Of a DNA stretch of 64,000 nucleotides, positions 1 through 7,819 are shown piece by piece. This DNA is from an uncultured Bacteroidia bacterium (lineage in GTDB: Bacteria; Bacteroidota; Bacteroidia; Bacteroidales; Prolixibacteraceae), in contig CAINLJ010000013.1 in assembly GCA_903850335.1 (NCBI GenBank), positions 43,142 to 107,141 on the forward strand, written 5' to 3'. Position 1 is the first letter of the stretch. Every line of letters begins with the position of its first letter. The position numbers and the translations under genes were made by a program. The notes under the pieces are model-generated. The model had not been told where the DNA came from and searched no databases. It was given only the letters and a program-made list of their open reading frames with translations.

Positions 1-2016
1 CCCGTCGAGCGTTTCCAGTTTTTTCCAGGTATAGGCAAACCCGGCTGCCTGCTCCTTTAAGTCGAGATCGGAGTAAGTTCTCGAATTGGTTCCATTCTCT
101 GATAGCCAAACTGTTCGCTTAATGCTCCCCTTATAAAGATTTTCGGACTTCTTAATCCAGGTATTCAAAACCTCAAGGTTTTTAAATGTAATCAATGGAG
201 TGTTCAAACTAAATATTGCATCGATATCGTTCCAGGTTTTGGGCTCAAAAAGGTCCTCAGGATAAGGATGATAGGCCAGTCCCCACTGGAAATCACCCTC
301 GGCTCCCGAATAATCAACCAGTGTTTTCAGCATACTTTTGGATGTATACATTGGCGTCCCGACTGAAGTTGTCCAGGAGTGGGTGAAGGAGGCAAATACT
401 TCGCTGTTTTCATCATAATTGCGGACAATATTGTAGCACATCCGCATCGATTTGATATAAGTATCCATATAAACCAGCATTGGTTTATCGCCCATATTTG
501 TCCAGGATATTCCTGCATCCACTTCATTGTGCATGATCCAGTGGTGGATACGGCCATAGAAGTTGTCAATGCGACAATAACGACCCGCAAGAAAATCGAG
601 TGCTGCTGCATAGCAATTTATACTCTCATCAGTGGTCATATTTGGCATTGTAAAAATGCCTTCTGACGTGTAACTTGGATGCTGCAGCAGGTGTCCAATC
701 TCAGGATCTGCGCATTGGGAAGCTGGTTGAATAAGAATAATCGCAGCCACAACAATATTCCGGGAATAAGCGGATTTCATTGTCCGGTCCAGTTCCTCCA
801 CCTGAGCCTGATCAAAATAGTAGGTTTTATCTCCGTAAGTATGCGCAAATGCATTACCATGTAATTGCGCATACATAAAACTTGTTGGAGTAATATTCAC
901 TGTAACAGTCGAAATATTCAGGTCATCCAGGTCTGACTCAAACCCTCTGCTGATGGAATAACCACCTAACCCCTTTTTAGTGGCCGGTTTTATTGAAGTC
1001 ATTGTTTGAACTGGGGTAATCTGACTGGCATATTTGGCATGGGAAACTATCTCATCAGCTGTAGCTCCAATTTTTGCAATCACCCATTTCGACAAAAGCC
1101 GATCGTATTTAAAACCATTACGGGTGATATAACGATCTAAATTAGTTGAAAAAACAGGAGTACTTAATCCAACTTTATTTACAAATTTAGTGATTTGAGT
1201 CAGATGATCACCAGGGGTAATTTCGCATAGACTGAATTCTCCGGAACCGGAATAGTTTCCTTTAATAGTAATCGATGAAACACCAACATTCACTTCACTA
1301 ATCAGTGAACTGTATGAAGCATTAAGATATTTATTAAGATTGGATTCAAGCGCCAAATCGTTTTTAATCAATTCGGCACGGGCCGACGCTGCAGCCTTTT
1401 CTGCCGCATTAAGGCCCCTCAGATAAATGTTTCGGATTTGAATCTTTAAACCTGTCTGATTCCCAAAATCCATCCTTAAAAAATCACCCGCATTCCCCCA
1501 ACTCAGCAGCTTAATTTCGCCGGTTAAATCGATGGAATATGAACTCCAACCAGTTGATGCAGGGACCAAATCTGTTTTAACAGAACGTGCTTCCGTAATT
1601 GGAGAGGCCAGGAAGATTTGCATAACGCCAATATCCGCAGAACATTGATATTCAAAGGTAAGCACCAATGAATCGGAAGGGTTCGTGGTATTGAGAGGAT
1701 CCAGATACAGGTAAGGATCTGTACCCGTAGTAGTCAGTTCGTATTGATATGTAGTTTTCTGGCTTATTTGAATTTGATTACCAGATGTTAGTACAATATT
1801 CTGATACTTCACTGAATCTGTTGGTTTTACAACAGGTAATACGGGCTTAATTAACGCTGTCTTCTTGCAGGAGTCGAACATTAACGTCAAAGCAGGAAAC
1901 AATAAAATCATAATGAAATATCGTAAAAGAGGACCTAATTTCACAGATATATTGTTTCGCAAAATAGTATCGGGATATTCCTTTGCATTATTAATTAAGG
2001 TCATTCTGCTGAACAT
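1..2016 (-). CDS. DUF5722-type glycosidase-like lipoprotein (3' end outside window)
   Basis: The minus-strand frame is open from position 2016 to the window edge, so the C-terminus is missing and about 672 residues are visible. In-frame ATGs lie at 2016 and 2004, with an upstream TAA, and another lies at 1911; the first two keep a hydrophobic N-terminus ending in LMFDSCKK, a plausible lipoprotein site. The middle resembles the DUF5722 family, which has a TIM-barrel glycosidase look: YYFDQAQVEELDR, GRIHHWIMHNEVDAG and GLAYHPYPEDLF are visible, with Glu and His residues typical of clan-A-type glycosidases. The region before it (about residues 60-180) looks like a beta-sandwich. It is the last visible member of the minus-strand glycan locus, 90 bp downstream of the GH127-like gene. 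The family has no established substrate to my knowledge. The call as a carbohydrate-active enzyme is an inference. Confidence 0.72.
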   Translation of the reverse strand, partial: MFSRMTLINNAKEYPDTILRNNISVKLGPLLRYFIMILLFPALTLMFDSCKKTALIKPVLPVVKPTDSVKYQNIVLTSGNQIQISQKTTYQYELTTTGTDPYLYLDPLNTTNPSDSLVLTFEYQCSADIGVMQIFLASPITEARSVKTDLVPASTGWSSYSIDLTGEIKLLSWGNAGDFLRMDFGNQTGLKIQIRNIYLRGLNAAEKAAASARAELIKNDLALESNLNKYLNASYSSLISEVNVGVSSITIKGNYSGSGEFSLCEITPGDHLTQITKFVNKVGLSTPVFSTNLDRYITRNGFKYDRLLSKWVIAKIGATADEIVSHAKYASQITPVQTMTSIKPATKKGLGGYSISRGFESDLDDLNISTVTVNITPTSFMYAQLHGNAFAHTYGDKTYYFDQAQVEELDRTMKSAYSRNIVVAAIILIQPASQCADPEIGHLLQHPSYTSEGIFTMPNMTTDESINCYAAALDFLAGRYCRIDNFYGRIHHWIMHNEVDAGISWTNMGDKPMLVYMDTYIKSMRMCYNIVRNYDENSEVFASFTHSWTTSVGTPMYTSKSMLKTLVDYSGAEGDFQWGLAYHPYPEDLFEPKTWNDIDAIFSLNTPLITFKNLEVLNTWIKKSENLYKGSIKRTVWLSENGTNSRTYSDLDLKEQAAGFAYTWKKLETLDG

Positions 2017-2106
2017 TTTAGTTTAGTTATTTTCATTCTTCAATCTCTTTCAATTCTTATAATGATTTTTAAAGGATCTTACTGTTTAATAAAAATATAA
2101 ATTTGA

Positions 2107-4014
2107 TCACCTGATTTTGGGCAGCCATGTACACACCCTTTTCCCCGACCAACTGTTTACGGAACTGTAATCAACCATCCGGATATATCCTTCAGTCGTC
2201 GGAATTTTAATCAGCAACTTATAAGACTGAGTGCTCCCACTGTCAGTCAACACGTTTACATAACGCTCCTTTGATATAATCGTGACTGGTTGATTAAAGT
2301 TTGCATCCATATTCTCATCTCTGGCCAGCACAACCGGACCTCTGACCACTGCCTGAAAATTGTCTCCTGCACGATTACTGCCGCGTGGGGAATCGATAAT
2401 CCTGCACCGCATATCCAGCGACAACACGATCTTGTCACCTGAAGCCCATTTCCGGTTAATTTCGGCATATTTACCTGGAGTGGCTGAAACTGATTCTCCG
2501 TTAATTTTTAAGATAGTTGCTTTACTCCATTCCGGAATTCGCAACCGGATCGTGAATTTCTCAGATGCTGTCGGTGTAACTTTCAAAACAATGTCACCTG
2601 ACAGAGGATAATTGGTTTCAATATCGAGTCGGACATTTTTTTTGTTTCTGGAAAGTGCAGTGGCAGAACCACTATTGTAAAGATTGATTACTGGTCCTGA
2701 AGCAGAATTCATCACAGCTACATAAGGGAGATAGGCCAGACCCATTGGTCCGTTCAGATTACAACAGGTGACATAAACCCCGCCGACTATTCCACCCCAA
2801 CCCTCCGGATCCGTTTTAACACCATTCAATAAATTGACATAACTAAACCCATCACCCGAAGGCTTCATCGCTCCTAAAAGTCCGTTATAAGTATATTTTT
2901 CTATCATTTCAATTGCCAGAGGGTCGCCGGTCAGACGTAAAATCTGGCTGCATAATTTAATCCAGGTTACACCGGCACAGGTCTCCATCATCCTTTTTAT
3001 TTCCGGATTGGTTTGTTCAAAAGCTGTATTGTCCCAACCTTCACCAAACACTGCCGGGTGATAGGGCTGATCGCCGCCGCCATTTCCAATAATGGTAATT
3101 TCGCTGGCTATAATATTATGATACAAGTTAATGAACGCCTGTTTCCAATGTTCATTTCCGGTTACCCGATAGTATTCCACCAACCCCTCAAACAGCGACA
3201 TCATTTCATAAGCCTTTGGATAAACCCCTCCGATTTGTTCCGGTGCCTTGTTATTAAACGCTTCTTCAATCATATTAAATCCTTTGGCACCACCTTCAAT
3301 TTCAACAATATAATGGGCAAAATCGAGATAACGCGTGTACCCGGTCAGCTTATACAAACGCAGGATTGGTTCAAGAACCGTGCTCGACTCAATATGATTT
3401 GGACTCCAGCCCTGATCGACAATCCGGGTTTTGGGAGCAGGACCTATCTGAGAAACGATTCCATCGGCCTGATCAATCATTGCCTGCAAAACCTTTGGGT
3501 CTTTTTCCACCTGCATATAATATTCATCCAGTCCAAGTAAGACGTATTTCCGTTCCCACAGGTCTCCACCTGGTCCATCAGGTTGTGTTGAAACATCGGA
3601 ACAGCTGATCGTTCCATTTGATCTTCTTGTAGTCAAAAGATCGGCAACTGTAGTTTTTAGAATTTTCTTCAGTTCCGGATCCCGGGTGTATCTGTAAAAC
3701 ATACATCCAGAACGGACAGCTTTTCCCCACATCTCACCCTGTGCAAAAAAGGATCTGCCTGTTCGGAATTTTTCAACAAGTGCCGAATAAGGTACTAGGC
3801 CCTTGTTCCAGTGAGCGATTGAACACTGAATATAATCTTCCAGATAACCGTTGAAACTGATTGAATTTGCTGCTAACGTATTAAACTGATCAGTTACCTG
3901 CACCCGGTTTTCCGATTTGAATGAAAAGAGAATAGTGGCAGGAAATGCGAATAAGATCAACCGGATTATATGGTTACCAAAAAATTTGGTTAAAGAAGAG
4001 TTGAACATCCCCAT
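2107..4014 (-). CDS. GH127-like (beta-L-arabinofuranosidase fold) enzyme
   Basis: The 635-residue protein has an N-terminal hydrophobic segment at about residues 15-32 suggesting export. The (alpha/alpha)6 barrel ends in a beta-sandwich (about 450-620) as in the GH127/DUF1680 group. The metal/nucleophile signature of HypBA1-type enzymes is present: E344 and C346 in METCAGVTW, and the C417-C418 pair in VTCCNLN. In characterised GH127 these residues bind zinc and one Cys is the nucleophile. YNGLLG and LTGDP motifs are also typical. Substrate specificity in this superfamily (GH127, GH137, GH142, GH146 and many unassigned DUF1680 members) cannot be read from the sequence, so arabinose release is only one possibility. 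The gene is 11 bp downstream of the GH71/99-like gene, so the two are very probably cotranscribed. Confidence 0.78.
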   Translation of the reverse strand: MGMFNSSLTKFFGNHIIRLILFAFPATILFSFKSENRVQVTDQFNTLAANSISFNGYLEDYIQCSIAHWNKGLVPYSALVEKFRTGRSFFAQGEMWGKAVRSGCMFYRYTRDPELKKILKTTVADLLTTRRSNGTISCSDVSTQPDGPGGDLWERKYVLLGLDEYYMQVEKDPKVLQAMIDQADGIVSQIGPAPKTRIVDQGWSPNHIESSTVLEPILRLYKLTGYTRYLDFAHYIVEIEGGAKGFNMIEEAFNNKAPEQIGGVYPKAYEMMSLFEGLVEYYRVTGNEHWKQAFINLYHNIIASEITIIGNGGGDQPYHPAVFGEGWDNTAFEQTNPEIKRMMETCAGVTWIKLCSQILRLTGDPLAIEMIEKYTYNGLLGAMKPSGDGFSYVNLLNGVKTDPEGWGGIVGGVYVTCCNLNGPMGLAYLPYVAVMNSASGPVINLYNSGSATALSRNKKNVRLDIETNYPLSGDIVLKVTPTASEKFTIRLRIPEWSKATILKINGESVSATPGKYAEINRKWASGDKIVLSLDMRCRIIDSPRGSNRAGDNFQAVVRGPVVLARDENMDANFNQPVTIISKERYVNVLTDSGSTQSYKLLIKIPTTEGYIRMVDYSSVNSWSGKRVCTWLPKIR

Positions 4015-4025
4015 ATTTCTGTCAT

Positions 4026-6533
4026 TTATAAATTTACAATAAGTTTTCTTGTCTGGCTTGTTTCCCGATTACTGAAACGTATCATGTAAATCCCCTTGTT
4101 CTTAATAAAATCCATTGTAATACAATCGGATAATATAGAGTCAGGGTACCGTTTTTGCCACAATACCAGACCTGACATGCTAAAGATGGTGATTTGTGAA
4201 TCTTTTGAAGTTGCCCGGGGAAAAGTCAGGTAAAGGTTATCTTTGGCAGGATTCGGATAGATCAGAAATGAAGGAAGCGATATATTTGATATTCCCGTTA
4301 TCACTTCAGTAAAATAATGGTAATTAAACCTTCCTGCCGGTGCGACATCCCCATTAACATAGAAATCCATTACATTTCCATCTTCCTGCATATTATCGCT
4401 CCATTTAAATTCAAAATTCAGCAGTTTATCATCAGTTGCTCCGAGAATAGACCGCCCTATTCGAATTATCAATGTCTTCCCATTTACAACATATTGCGCG
4501 TCCCCAACCTTGCTCCAGTTCCAGGTATTGTCACTTTTTTCAATCGTTGCGGTTGCACCTGGGTTTAACCTGTTAATTACATAATCATAACCCTCCCATC
4601 CGGTGCCCTTGTTCCGGTCAATATCAATAAACAGCCGCATCCATTTTTGGTCTGAACTGGCGGTTAACGAGTCGGCAGTCTCGACATAGAACCAAAGATA
4701 ATCGTTATCGCGGGCCACCTTTGCAGATACGAGATCATTTCGTCCTGTAGCATTTGTATAATTCAGAGCGTTACCTTGTCCGGGGTGATCGCGGTGCATG
4801 ATGTTTCCTTTATAGGAATGGTAGACAGGTTCAACATTACTCCAGGATTTTGGGTCATTCATATCAATTGTTTGGGCGGCAGAGGCAACTGATTCATCCG
4901 GCATTCCTTTAAATTTCCGTATATTGCTAATTAACTGCATGTAATAGACGTCCCCCTTATTTCCCCACGATTTTACCGGTTCGATATCACGGCTTTTCTC
5001 TGCCGAATATTCATCGACAAAAGCAAACGGTTTCACATCCCAGTCGAACCATCGTCCGGCGATCCACTCGTTCCAACCAGTGACAAATACCAAATCGGGG
5101 TCAATTTCTGTGGCACGTCCCCATTGTTCCTGAAAATTAAGACCGTATAACCATGCATCCGTGCGCATGGATTGTCCTACGGCTTTTGTATAGCTGCGGC
5201 CATAAGTCAGTGCTGTATTAAAACCGCTGGCATGTCCTCCGCTGGCATCGGAGGCATTCTGGGCCACACCAACTGTTGCCTGTTCATATCCCCCACCAGC
5301 TTTGGGTCCGTAACCGTGCTGGGGATAATTCTCCAGCCATCCCCACTGGTCATCGCGCGATGGGCCGCTCATATAATCGGGTTGACCGGGGCGAAAGGTG
5401 AAAAAGGATTTCATTTTATTGATCACCTGCTGATCAATGCCGGATGTAACTGCAACAGGTGTATGAACTGTGCCGGAAGTAAGTGCTGTAAAATTGTATT
5501 CCGGATTATAGGATATTTCACTTTGGTAGCTACCCGACACCTGAATTCCGCCATAATAACTTGTTACAGGATCGGAGCTGTCGGTCCATTTCCAGACACC
5601 AACCTGTTCGGTACCCTTGTTCAATACCCAGATATATTCACCGCTCCCCTGTATAGGGAATGTCAGTATATTTTTATCATTATCGGCGAAATTGACAAAG
5701 GTTTTCGTCGCAATGGGAATACCGGAAATACTTTGAGCATAGCTGGTATTCAATTTATATAATGTCAGGGTTATATTTCCGATACTATTTCCCCAACTGG
5801 GACATGATGTATTAATGGCATAAAAAGGAGACGTAGCGGTAAATCTCATTGCTGCAGATCCATCGCCCTGACTAACCAGACTTTCAGGATAGGCCATGAT
5901 TAGTGGTTTGCCGTTCCACATGAACCATAAATCCTTATATAATTGAGGTTGATAGAGTTCTGTGTACAATTCATTAAGTATCGAAAGAGAATTGGCACTT
6001 GCGCCAAAAGGGAGCAAAAAGCAAATCTGAGGGGTATTCACACCATCTTTTCTGGCCTGTTCCCATACTTTTAACAATACAGTATAGGAAGATTTCCAGG
6101 TGAAAGTTCCATTCGTACAATCGAAAAATACAACGTCTATACCAGCATCAGCAAGCATTTCGGCATGTTTGCGCAGTACCCATTCATCGGTTGTCCGGTA
6201 ATAGCCAAATAACGGTTCATCCCACCAAAAAACTCCCCCGGTAAGTCCCAGCCATGCCGGATGACTGGCATCGGTCGCAGCAAGTGGGTACTTTTTTAAA
6301 ATTTCTGTAATGTTCAGTACAGGTGAAAAGGTTGCATTATCATCAGTGTGCCAGGTCCAGTAAAAAATACCTGCCAATTTATTCCGCTGATTGCCGGTTT
6401 CACTTTTCATAGGCAGTTTTCGGCCAAGGGCATCGGTCGCTGGTAACCCATTGCCATAATTGGGTGCTGTGACCTGAGCCATTAAATTAGCAGTGATAAC
6501 AAAAAGTGCAATTGATGACAATAGTTTCTTCAT
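4026..6533 (-). CDS. GH71/99-like endo-glycosidase with inserted module, CBM9-like domain and T9SS tail
   Basis: I start at the ATG at 6533, because a Sec signal peptide (MKKLLSSIALFVITANLMAQ) begins there; an upstream in-frame ATG at 6683 would add 50 non-conserved residues. The 835-residue protein has, in order: signal peptide; the N-half of a GH71/99-like TIM barrel (about 50-220; FFDCTNG, WNGKPLIMAYP); an inserted module (about 228-353); the rest of the barrel (about 365-570; FTFRPGQPDY, QWGWLENYPQ, VTGWNEWIAG); a CBM9-like beta-sandwich (about 575-740); and a Por-type C-terminal sorting domain (SLPSFLIYPNPAKDNLYL) that sends proteins through the type IX system to the cell surface. GH99 members are endo-alpha-mannosidases/mannanases and GH71 members act on alpha-1,3-glucan; this protein belongs to the looser related group, so the activity is not fixed. 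An alpha-mannoside target fits the GH38, GH92 and GH125 genes across the regulator. Confidence 0.78.
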   Translation of the reverse strand: MKKLLSSIALFVITANLMAQVTAPNYGNGLPATDALGRKLPMKSETGNQRNKLAGIFYWTWHTDDNATFSPVLNITEILKKYPLAATDASHPAWLGLTGGVFWWDEPLFGYYRTTDEWVLRKHAEMLADAGIDVVFFDCTNGTFTWKSSYTVLLKVWEQARKDGVNTPQICFLLPFGASANSLSILNELYTELYQPQLYKDLWFMWNGKPLIMAYPESLVSQGDGSAAMRFTATSPFYAINTSCPSWGNSIGNITLTLYKLNTSYAQSISGIPIATKTFVNFADNDKNILTFPIQGSGEYIWVLNKGTEQVGVWKWTDSSDPVTSYYGGIQVSGSYQSEISYNPEYNFTALTSGTVHTPVAVTSGIDQQVINKMKSFFTFRPGQPDYMSGPSRDDQWGWLENYPQHGYGPKAGGGYEQATVGVAQNASDASGGHASGFNTALTYGRSYTKAVGQSMRTDAWLYGLNFQEQWGRATEIDPDLVFVTGWNEWIAGRWFDWDVKPFAFVDEYSAEKSRDIEPVKSWGNKGDVYYMQLISNIRKFKGMPDESVASAAQTIDMNDPKSWSNVEPVYHSYKGNIMHRDHPGQGNALNYTNATGRNDLVSAKVARDNDYLWFYVETADSLTASSDQKWMRLFIDIDRNKGTGWEGYDYVINRLNPGATATIEKSDNTWNWSKVGDAQYVVNGKTLIIRIGRSILGATDDKLLNFEFKWSDNMQEDGNVMDFYVNGDVAPAGRFNYHYFTEVITGISNISLPSFLIYPNPAKDNLYLTFPRATSKDSQITIFSMSGLVLWQKRYPDSILSDCITMDFIKNKGIYMIRFSNRETSQTRKLIVNL
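5475..5852 (-). other. Inserted about 125-residue module A (copy in the GH71/99-like enzyme)
   Basis: This segment interrupts the catalytic barrel between WNGKPLIMAYP and NKMKSFFTFRPG. It runs from about RFTATSPFYAINTSCP to EYNFTALTSG and carries CPSWGNSIGN, TFVNFAD and VGVWKW. The same module lies at 8441-8812 inside a SusD-like protein. By eye the two copies match at roughly 70 of 130 aligned residues with almost no gaps. The alternating hydrophobic pattern and many aromatics suggest a beta-sandwich, possibly carbohydrate-binding; that function is an inference. Confidence 0.7.
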
Positions 6534-6619
6534 TGACTTAATTAGTCCTTTAGAGGTTTTTTTATAGCTTAAAAATATTTCTAAACAAAGCGATAATTCT
6601 TCCTTTAATGCAAAAAAAC

Positions 6620-6710
6620 AGGGAGACTTTTGACCTGATTTTGAATAACTGCAATTCCATACTCCCGTCCTTTTCCCTCCCATTCACTCCTTTGAAGGGG
6701 TTGAGGAGAT
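6620..6710. repeat. Intergenic element, copy 1
   Basis: This stretch of about 90 bp between the GH71/99-like gene and the deacetylase gene matches 7700-7790 almost without gaps. Shared parts include GGAG-CTTTTGACCTG, AATAACTG, a CCCTCCC block and GAAGGGGTTG/GAGGGGTTG. The offset between the copies is 1080 bp and both have the same orientation. No coding capacity is apparent. Confidence 0.6.
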
Positions 6711-6796
6711 AGGGATCATCGAAGCAAAAAGAGGATATAAAGAATTATGATATTATATTGATATTATTTCTTACTTCAAATTTTCATGGAGTATCT

Positions 6797-7585
6797 TCAG
6801 TTATTAATCACCTGCTTAAGGTTCGGAATAATTATACTCCCGGCTTTTCTGACATTGACGAATTTTTCAAGATCCCGCATGGATATAACTTTAAAATGAT
6901 TTTCCGAAAGGTATTTCAGATATTCCCTGAACAATTCAGGAGAGATAGTTACCCACGGATGATCAATATCTGGAACCCCGTGGATGGTCAGGACCACGAT
7001 TTTGCCATTTCCGGCCTCCCGGAATGCCCCCATAATTTGTTCTTTATTTCCTGCTGTAGTCGCCCAGCTTGGCACCAAAAGAGGATGATCGGTCTGAGGA
7101 TCATAGACCTTGCTCCCTCCAACCCTGGCAAATTTGTAGCCACTTTCAATAAGCACCTCCAGGGAAGATTGGTTTAGGTCGTAACCCGGATAGGCAAAAT
7201 TCACAGGTTTGGAAATATGCAGAGAATCACATTTATCCTCAATGAATTTGAGTTCATCCATAAATTGCGCTTTCGTCAGCTTGCTCACTGGAGGATGGGT
7301 CCGGGTATGGCTAGCGATTTCAAAACCCATTGCATCGAGTGCCCTGATCTGCCTCCAATTCATATATTTCGAACTGTCCTTAAAATTGGGAGGGAACTCA
7401 CAGACAAAAAAAGTTGCACCAAAACCGTATTCTTTTAGTAGAGGAGCAACGATGGAATAATGGCTTGCCGGGGCATCATCAAAGGTTAATACGACCAGTT
7501 TATCCGGAATTTTGTTTTTAAATACCCCCGAATTTCCAGATAAACAGATGGTTAATATTAGCAAGAGCAAAAATAATTTCTTCAT
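6797..7585 (-). CDS. Polysaccharide deacetylase (NodB/CE4-type)
   Basis: The 262-residue protein has a Sec signal peptide (about 1-17) followed by one NodB homology domain. Motif 1 is LTFDDA with D36 and D37; motif 2 is SHTRTHP with H93 and H97. Together these give the Asp-His-His metal site of carbohydrate esterase family 4. AYPGYD and VLTIHGVPD correspond to later CE4 motifs. Members remove N- or O-acetyl groups from amino sugars or other glycans in the cell envelope or outside the cell. The gene is flanked on both sides by copies of the same intergenic repeat and has 113- and 234-bp gaps to its neighbours, so it may be a separate unit within the locus. The substrate is unknown; a GlcNAc-containing part of the target glycan is possible. 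Confidence 0.85.
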   Translation of the reverse strand: MKKLFLLLLILTICLSGNSGVFKNKIPDKLVVLTFDDAPASHYSIVAPLLKEYGFGATFFVCEFPPNFKDSSKYMNWRQIRALDAMGFEIASHTRTHPPVSKLTKAQFMDELKFIEDKCDSLHISKPVNFAYPGYDLNQSSLEVLIESGYKFARVGGSKVYDPQTDHPLLVPSWATTAGNKEQIMGAFREAGNGKIVVLTIHGVPDIDHPWVTISPELFREYLKYLSENHFKVISMRDLEKFVNVRKAGSIIIPNLKQVINN

Positions 7586-7699
7586 TAATCAATTGATTTC
7601 TAATAGCGACCTATACTACAAAAATAAGTATTCGGAAAAATCTAATGTAATATTAAAATTCTAATTTTCAACTTCTTGACCCCTTTAAAACTCCCTAAT

Positions 7700-7790
7700 A
7701 AGGAGCCTTTTGACCTGCATTATAAATAACTGAAGTTTCTTAAGCTCACTTTTCCCCTCCCAGCCCCTCAAAGAGAGGGGTTGGTGGGGT
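7700..7790. repeat. Intergenic element, copy 2
   Basis: This is the second copy of the element at 6620-6710, in the same orientation, just downstream of the SusD-like gene that ends at 7820. It contains a short hairpin (CCCCTC, seven-base loop, GAGGGG type) that could pause or end transcription coming from the SusC/SusD genes. No T-tract follows on the minus strand, so a terminator role is uncertain. Confidence 0.55.
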
Positions 7791-7819
7791 CAAAGGAGGA
7801 AAAAAAATAATTTGTTCAA

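Noticed and set aside
327..864. Short ORFs on both strands near the window start
   Set aside because: They overlap the long open minus-strand frame of the DUF5722-type gene, which has recognisable family motifs.
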